NCBI GenBank assembly: GCA_048013815.1
Contig: CM106586.1
Span: 1,054,001 to 1,118,000 of the forward strand
Length of the DNA: 64,000 nucleotides
Origin: Setoptus koraiensis
Lineage: Eukaryota > Arthropoda
Direction of reading: 5' to 3'
Shown: piece after piece, positions 56,679 to 64,000 of the stretch
How the letters are laid out: each line of letters begins with the position of its first letter
Numbering within the stretch: position 1 is the stretch's first letter
Translations under genes and position numbers: made by a program
The notes under the pieces: model-generated
The model's input: the letters and a program-made list of their open reading frames with translations, nothing else
Told to the model about the DNA's origin: nothing
Database searches by the model: none

Positions 56679-57697
56679 TTAGTGCTGCTGATGGTAGATA
56701 TTAGTTTGTTCTTGACATTTTGAATTCAGCGAAGATACAACGGCAGTCTTGATACGCTTCCTATCTATGTAAGCTGTTGAGCTAACGTTGCTTATATCCA
56801 AAGATTCGACAATAAAACTGGCACAGGTCTCACTGGTACCACCGCTGCCGCCACTGGCGCTGTTCATAACACCATTTTGAGAGCATCTTCTACCTGTTGG
56901 TACTGTCACCTGACTCTGTTTCTGATGTTGCTGTAGGGCCTGTTGATGTTTGTTGTTGCTGTCATTTAAAGGGTTGGCACCAAAATGATTACTCTGGCAG
57001 GTGGCGTACACCAAACCATTGTCCTCAACGCTAGATATAGAGGATAGCGATTGTGACTTGGATGTCTTGCTAGAAGAAGGACCTGGCTTAGAATTATCAG
57101 CGCTAGAGCCAGCTTGTTGCCTAGATTGCCGATAATGAACATATTGCCTATATCTCCTGTAGTAGGCCTGGATAATTGTGGCCGCTTGCATCTCCTTCTC
57201 GCGATAGGACGCATGAGGTGCATGATGAAGATGCCCAAGATTAAGGAGTCGGTGATGCAAATGTCTATGATGAGGCTGAGTTTCTTTGTGATTGCTCACT
57301 GATATATCAGATGCTTGCCTCTTTCTACCCTTGTAAATGCGGTAAGCTTTTTGGATCACTTTGGCAGCCTCATAAAGTTCTTGTTGCTCATAATCGGACA
57401 GTGTCAAACAAGAGAAACTCTCCTCAGCCTTGGCGGATGCCTGGAAATATTCGCAAAAGTCTGCAGATGTCGGTGTACCTGACGATTGGTGACCGCATGA
57501 GCAAGGCGAATCAATTGGAGCAACGCTCATTGGCGAATGCAAGCTCGAAGATGGGCTAGATGACAATATTGAACCTAAGCCACTACTACTGGTTTCAGTT
57601 TGCGAATCATGACTTATATTCTGAGCTCCACCATGTGTGTGAGATAATAGCATTATTTGAGACTTGGCATTGGAACAGCTTGGCATCATGTTTTGCG

Positions 57698-57752
<55 letters not shown>

Positions 57753-60700
57753 TGGCTGGTGATTATATTGATGATTGCGATAAATTTGTGAATCGGTTAT
57801 AATACTTAACGGGTGTTGAATCGATACATTCTTTGAGGAATGCGCATTAGATCCTTTGAAATCATTATTATTGTCTGAGATCGTGATTGGTATTGTAGAA
57901 ACAAGTGTAGAATTAAATGCATTCTCAAAAGTTTGTTGCTGCTGATTCTGGCCAAAAAAGTTACTACTTATGTTTGCATTATTAATAACATTAGCCTGAG
58001 CGGTGTTGGGATAATCTCGATTGGTCAAGGAGAGTGAAGTGCCCAATCTACTGAGAGAGTAGTGATAATTACTTCCACCCGATTCATTTCCAGCATAACT
58101 AGGCGAGAAGCTATCAAAACTTGATGTCAATCTAGGCGAAATTAAAGTGTTAGGTCGCATCGGAAGTCTACAAATATTATCGGTGTATAGATTAGTGGTG
58201 GTAGTTGTAGTTGCAACAAAGCATTCATTTGATTTAGCTGAAATAGTCGATTGATTGACATCCGATTGATGGTTTTTTGGGTTTAGATTCTTTTTATGCA
58301 TTGCAGAGATAATATTTTCGGCCAAAGTCAAAACCTTAGTTTCCGCTGGTGTGACAGAAGATGGAGAGGTGGCGCAACTCAACGAACCAGACTTGATCGA
58401 GTTTGGCGATAGTTGTTGTCTATATTGCTGATAAGATGAGACAATCGATTGATTGCCGTTGATCTGGTTACGGTTTCCCATGCTGTTGGAAGGACGAGAA
58501 GCGCAAAGAGGCTTGTATTCAAATATAACTTGGTCTGAAATAATGCAACCGTTTAATAGAACTCTCATACCAACGAAACCAACTTCGTGCAATGGGGCGT
58601 AGCATCTTAGAACATTTTCCTGGATTTGAGTTGCAGGCACACTGATATCGTCGAACATAACAGTAAAAGTATTGGCTGGTTTGCTAGTAAAGGAATCCCT
58701 AGCTACATTCTCAATATTATTAGTTCCGTTTGAGGAGACTTCAATATTGTGAACCGCATTAATGGATTTTGACAACTCCTGGTGATAGTAATTTTGTCTG
58801 TAATACTGCCCAACGCTCCTAGATGACTTCTGGCGTTCTAATTTTATAGACTCCCATTTTCCTATAATCAGTACTTTAGATCCACCATTAGTATTGGCCC
58901 AGTTTGGTACATAGTCCAATATTGGTAAAACATCGTTGGTACCACTAGGTGCACTACAACTTCGTGAGAAACTATTGCGAACGCCCAGAGCTTGATTGAA
59001 ACTAGATAATTTCAGATCATTGTCAGCAAAACTAGCGTTTTGGTTCATGTCCTCAGTTAGGGAAACATTTTTCTTGCATTGCATTGAAGACAAGGCATTA
59101 TCATAAGTAACAACCTCATTTAACGCAGGCGGTTTGTTTGTTTCCGGGGTGCAAGAATCTTCAATTTTCAGCACTATCTTATTACTGGACTTAACATCAT
59201 TATTGTCACTATTGGTTGATTGAAATAAATTTGAGTCCACCTCGATATTGTTCCAATCTGTGTCAGTAGATGAAGCCTTGGTTAGAGTAGATTGTTGATG
59301 CATCATTCCTGAATTTGGTGAATCCACTTCAAAGGAATGTGGTCTGGTTGGTTTATTGTTAGATTGGGCAGTTAAGATACCATTTGTTGTAGCGGCTTGA
59401 TTCAGTTGGTCCAAATGAAATTGATCAGATTGGTTGGCAGCAGATACAAAATCACAATCAGTAATAGTGCCACTATTCACTGAGGTAAGCTCTAGTATGA
59501 GATCCTTTAAATCATCGTTCGTTGTGCTGGGCTCATTACTAAGAGTGGAACCTGTCAAGGTAGGAAGCCCAAAATTGGCTAGTTGATCCAAGAATTCCTC
59601 ATCGTGAGCAACTAACAAATCGCAAGCCGATAATTCTATGTGGTTCCTGTTATGATTGATCGCAATTTGATTTCGTTGACGCTGCTGGGCATCGTGATCT
59701 TCCCGAGAGGAGCTGATGAGGTCTTTTTGCTGTCCCTGGTGGAGCTCATCTAATGGTAGAGCAGTAAGAGTATCCATGCCGCCCCGCATCTTGCTAAAGA
59801 TGCATGCTACAGGCGAACAATTACTAGCAATTCTGGATGATATTTCATCTGGCACAAATTGCTCTAAATTATCAAATTTACTTTTGGGTTGCTCACATTG
59901 TGTCTCAGTATTAGAGAGTTCTACTAAATCTTTGGTTTCTGCAAGACCACCTCCAATATCGTTCTGTACTATGTTATTTTCATCATTAATGTCTGCACAC
60001 TCGTTGTCTTGGTTATTTTGATTGGAATTGATATGTTTGTTGTTGGAAGTTTGATTGAAGTCTATGTTAAGGAGCTTGCTCAAGGAAATTATTTGCTGAT
60101 CTTGAACACAATTACTATTCGTAAAATTAGAACTTTCAGCAGAATCAAAATGGTTTCCATTATCGTTGCCGGATTCATACTTGAAACTGGATGACAGGCT
60201 TTGAGCAGGTTTGCAAAGTAGGTCTGCAATATTGTTGTTGCTTTGTTGACTAGATTGTTCATCAAATAACACTTCTGTGTTCACATCCATATTCTGATTG
60301 GCACTTGTTGGCTTATTGTCATTGCTATAGTGTTTGTTTGTATAACATTTGTCCGAATCTATTTCGTCTTGATCAATGAGACCAGGGACCTGACTTTCGA
60401 AGTTAGTAATAAGCTGTTCGGAAATGTTGGCATTTGTTGCTTGATTTGAAGAGGATGTATCAGTAAGCATCTTATATGCTTCTTCAACTCCGCCAAACAT
60501 TGAACCAATTTCTGCCATAATTTCTTGATCCGACCATTGACGTTTTGTGTCTGCCACTATTAGTCCGGGATTGAATGTTTGCATTTTGATCTGGTCATTA
60601 GAAGGATTGTTGAGATAATGAACCAAAACAATGTCAGGATTTTGTAATAACCAATAACAGCGTCGATGAAAAGTTGGAAGGATGGCGGAATGTACATAGC

Positions 60701-61196
60701 AACCGTAGATACATTCGATGCCTTGCACTTTAAGTTTCATGTGATCCTCTCTTGTAGTCTTGCCATTCTTTCTTTTTTTCCAACAGTATCCATCCTGTCT
60801 ATAGCGAACTTGCTTTCTACTATACAAAATTATGGCGCCACTTTTTGGTCTGGGAAGTTTACATTTATGTATATGTGAGTATAGAGAAATGGAAAGTTGG
60901 TTATTGATAGTTTAAAGCTAAAGTAAAATATGATGATTTCGGTCACATGGTGATGGTGAAAATCTCAACGAGTTCAAAGCCACGAAATCTCATCGAGTAG
61001 AATCCTACCTTATTTGCACTTCATTTGTTAACCAATCACAGTGTGAATCTATTTTCATCAATATGGAGGCTATTTCCTCATTTGTGTGCCATCTATTTCG
61101 TGAGTTAGCGAAATTGGTGACATCCGGTAATCCCTTTAAGCTAATAGTACCTTCGTGAGTTTCGATTGACTCTATGATGTCATTATCACAATTCAT
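56679..61196 (-). CDS. Camta: Calmodulin-binding transcription activator (CAMTA) lacking ankyrin repeats
   Basis: Exons 61196-61009 and 60849-56679 (159-bp intron, phase 2) give 1452 residues. The CG-1 DNA-binding domain spans the intron: WHTNEEIASILM in exon 1, then IILYSRKQVRYRQDGYCWKK, REDHMKLKVQGIECIYGCYV and CYWLLQNPDIVLVHYL. After a long disordered acidic/Asn-rich part comes a TIG/IPT domain (about 58870-58520: SKVLIIGKWES, FDDISVPATQIQENVLRCYA, QVIFEYKPL). IQ motifs for calmodulin follow at about 57378-57325 (AAKVIQKAYRIYKGRK) and 57195-57122 (AATIIQAYYRRYRQY). The ankyrin repeats that normally lie between TIG and IQ are not present, although that interval is one uninterrupted exon. 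The ATG at 61196 is the first in frame after an upstream stop; a further 5' exon cannot be excluded. Confidence 0.92.
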
Positions 61197-64000
61197 CCTT
61201 ATGCCTTCCTCAAACTCTTCTTGCAATATAACAACAATGTATGAGAGTCAGTCTTTGCATCTGGCAATTATAGACTTCCTTTGCTGGTTTTGGTCTATTG
61301 TTTGCCCAACTGTCCTATATTTGCCAAGCTTGTGTGTATGTGTATCGAGTTGTCTAGTTGACTGATTGAATGATCCTAATCTACATGGTCTATTTCGACC
61401 TAGCACGTGTGGTGGTCAGACACATGGATCACAACCATTTGAATGGCTTTTGTAAATCCATAGAATTATCTAATAATATGTTTAACAGGCGTGAAGTTGA
61501 CATTGTTGTTAACAAATGGAACATATTTAAAGATAGAACATAACGAGCTTTGTTTATTCTAAACATCCTGTTAACTGATATATTGTATAGGCATTTATGT
61601 TGCGCGTATATTTATTTCCCATCTATGTTTTCACTGATAATAAAATGTGAGCTTAAGATTTCCACAGATTGGAGAGCAATCATTAGAGTAGGGTCATAGA
61701 TCATTCGAGTGTTGCTGTTCATAATGTTACCGCATGATACGTATTGCCAATTTAGTACTGACTAATATTGTTCTGATAATATTGGTAGTATTACTCTATA
61801 GCAACAATAGTAATTGGTTGATTGATTTAAACAATATGAACATAATGGGTGCACGAGCACTGCTCATTCAATTGATGAGATCTTGAGACTTCAATCTTTG
61901 GATATTGATGGAATAACCAGCCAATATTCATTAATGTTGTTGTTATTATTGTGATTAGTATTATTAGTAATAATGGTTATAAATAGACGACAACTAAGAC
62001 ATTGGTGCTGTTGCTGCCAAATCAAGTCAAATAAAATTATATCATCGTATTATAGCCAATATTATATTATTTTCTAGACAAGATATGCGAGTTGTTTCTT
62101 CTTTGTGCTACTTCTATATAGATGAGAGTATGTTTTTTCTCCAATCTACCATCATATTCTATATACTGTGTCTATTTGTGTAGGCACAACACAATGAGCT
62201 ATTGAGCAGTATTAGTATTTTAGCAGCAATATAAACATATATATGCATAAAGAAGTGTAGACAAGATGGCTTGTGTGATTCCTAGGGTTATTATTAATGA
62301 TAATAGTTGTATAGTAGACGTGTGTGTCTATGTGTGTATGCTTGTCTGTTTGTGTCCATTTGTTGTGTATTTAGCCTTGTGTGATGGAAATTATATGATT
62401 ATATATATATAATTGTTAATGCATCACAGTGCAACTAGAATAGTTAGATGGTTAAATGGAGATATATGCAGCATGTGTAAAGCATCATCATCATATCATA
62501 TGTATAATGATACATAAACAACAATATTCAAGATGAAATACAGTATAGTATGGGAATGAGCCTATATGTTTGTGTCTGTGTGATACAAATAGTCGATTGT
62601 ACAAGAAGGATAAATGCTATATGGAGGCATCAGACAGATTTGGTTGCTCTCAATGTAGCCTAGGTCTTTGCTGCTGCTGTCGACGTTGTTGTTGTTGTCG
62701 TTGCTGCGTATATAAAGCATGTAAAACTGTTATTGTCTTTGTTTTGGTCTATAGCATTCTTTTATCCTCCTATGAACGTGATATATGCTAGTATATAATA
62801 TATAATGTCTATGTAGCATGTAGCTAGTTGTGTCAGTAGAACGTCTAGCTTGAACGCGCTCTCTTTACGGTCGATAGTGTGTCAAGAACTATAGCTGTGA
62901 GTGTGTGTGAGCTGGTGTGTGTGTTTGTGTGTGTGTGTGTGTGTGTGTAATTTGAGGGCCGGCGCTTGTGATAAATCTTCAGTTATATTATTATTATATA
63001 TATTCTTCGTTTTGAGCCTGTTTGTTGTTGTATGATAATACACCTCACATGTGTATAGATAGATATATTTATGTATATTTTCACCAGCTTACAAGCTCAT
63101 TGGTTGTAGTATGGCTAGGTGGTCAGAGGGGTTTGTTATTTGTCCAAGCGAGTGAAATGGCTAGGCACAACACTAGCACTAGTGGAATAAGAGCAAGGAG
63201 AGAGTGATTGTAGAGAAAAAGAAAAAAAGTATAGATGGCACACGCATGTTCACCATTGCCCGTGCTGCCCGCCCACTCACGCTCGGTACGGTGCCCGTGC
63301 GCATCGAAGCGAACTGGAACCCCCAGCTCCAATTAAAACAGCACCATTGAGACTTGGTCAGATTGTCCGGCTCGATAAAAACTCAAGTTGTAGCGCCTTA
63401 TCAGCGTCAAAAATGATTTGTGGGCCAGATTGAGAGAGCCGGGCTCAACGGGCGTACCCAACTCATCAAGACAGGCCGGTGGCTACGGTAGTGGTGTGTT
63501 GGGCAGCGCTTCGGAATAACGGGATGCCCTGTGTTGGCTATCGGACTATGTAAACCCGCATAAAACCTCACGAATGTGAAGCGATGATGTTCTGGATAAT
63601 CCAGATATATTTTTTTGTTTCTCCCCGAAAAAAACCTTCAACTGTCCTGCAGATTCTTGTAACATTATTACATTTGTACATGTTCTACAACGTATTATGT
63701 TTCGAGACCGCTTGCGGAATGGGCGTGACACAGTGCGGTTAATGGGTGGGTGTGCAGATTTAGGCAACACAGGTGTTGCTGAATGTGTGCGAGCGGGCTT
63801 CAATCGTAGAACAGATTACGAAGCGAAAAAAATAATAATAAATAGTTACAGCAATTCCAATGGTGCAATTTCGATTGTAACTGTGTCAGTGGTAGACGTC
63901 TCTGTGCACTCTAAGGACCCTGTGCCTACTCTGTGCTTATCTGTGCAGAGCATAAAAGCCGTATAGCAGCAAGGCTTCAGTACTCACTTCATCAATTTCA
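61197..64000. other. Upstream region of CAMTA to window end, no gene supported
   Basis: It holds CAMTA 5' UTR/promoter and unique AT-rich DNA. A (TG)n run lies at 62914-62948. From about 63230 to 63540 the base composition becomes clearly more GC-rich, with CCG/GGC words unlike the flanks, but no reading frame has a recognisable domain. A 5' CAMTA exon could lie here unseen. Confidence 0.4.
62914..62948. repeat. (TG)n microsatellite
   Basis: This GT run has a single TTT interruption. Confidence 0.9.

Overview
The window is nuclear DNA from an animal. It holds intron-poor protein genes whose introns are mostly 90-270 bp with GT..AG ends, N/Q/H-rich low-complexity tracts encoded by trinucleotide repeats, dinucleotide microsatellites, and remains of transposable elements at the left edge. 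The gene set (striatin, Nup214, MTA, CAMTA, large Maf, Arp3, mitochondrial glycine decarboxylase) is metazoan. A neuropeptide precursor carrying an Arg-Tyr-Gly amidation site, the ecdysozoan RYamide form of the luqin family, points to an arthropod or a relative. A mite-like arthropod is my guess only; nothing here fixes the species.

Layout. Positions 1-5540 are a repeat island: a Ty3/gypsy pol fossil, AT-rich tandem repeats, GC-rich mini-hairpins, and a Tigger/pogo DNA transposon with perfect 24-bp inverted ends and TA target duplications, into which a fold-back element appears to have inserted. From 5875 to 18183 three genes lie on the minus strand: a 1373-residue N/Q-rich protein of unknown function, a four-exon RYamide/luqin-type neuropeptide precursor, and Nup214 with a long polyglutamine region. 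From 18909 to 34279 genes are dense and alternate in strand: a small RPC4-like protein (+), an MTA-type NuRD subunit (-), striatin (+), TMX3-type thioredoxin (-), Arp3 (+) and a secreted Xaa-Pro aminopeptidase (+). From 37667 to 61196 are U2SURP/SR140 (-), a Maf-family bZIP factor (-), mitochondrial glycine decarboxylase (-) and CAMTA (-), separated by 2-5 kb of noncoding DNA.

The genes form no operon or pathway; they are an ordinary mixture of housekeeping and regulatory genes. The most notable item is the neuropeptide locus. Its signal-peptide exon, a 387-nt middle exon, the amidated-peptide exon and a terminal exon with a CX10C pair all share phase 1, so the middle exon can be skipped without changing frame. 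Skipping it would place the peptide directly after the signal peptide, as in canonical luqin precursors. Other oddities are CAMTA without ankyrin repeats, Nup214 with polyQ in place of most FG repeats, a U2SURP intron whose junction does not fit GT/GC-AG rules, a CHHC active site in TMX3, and a convergent pair of genes whose coding regions overlap.
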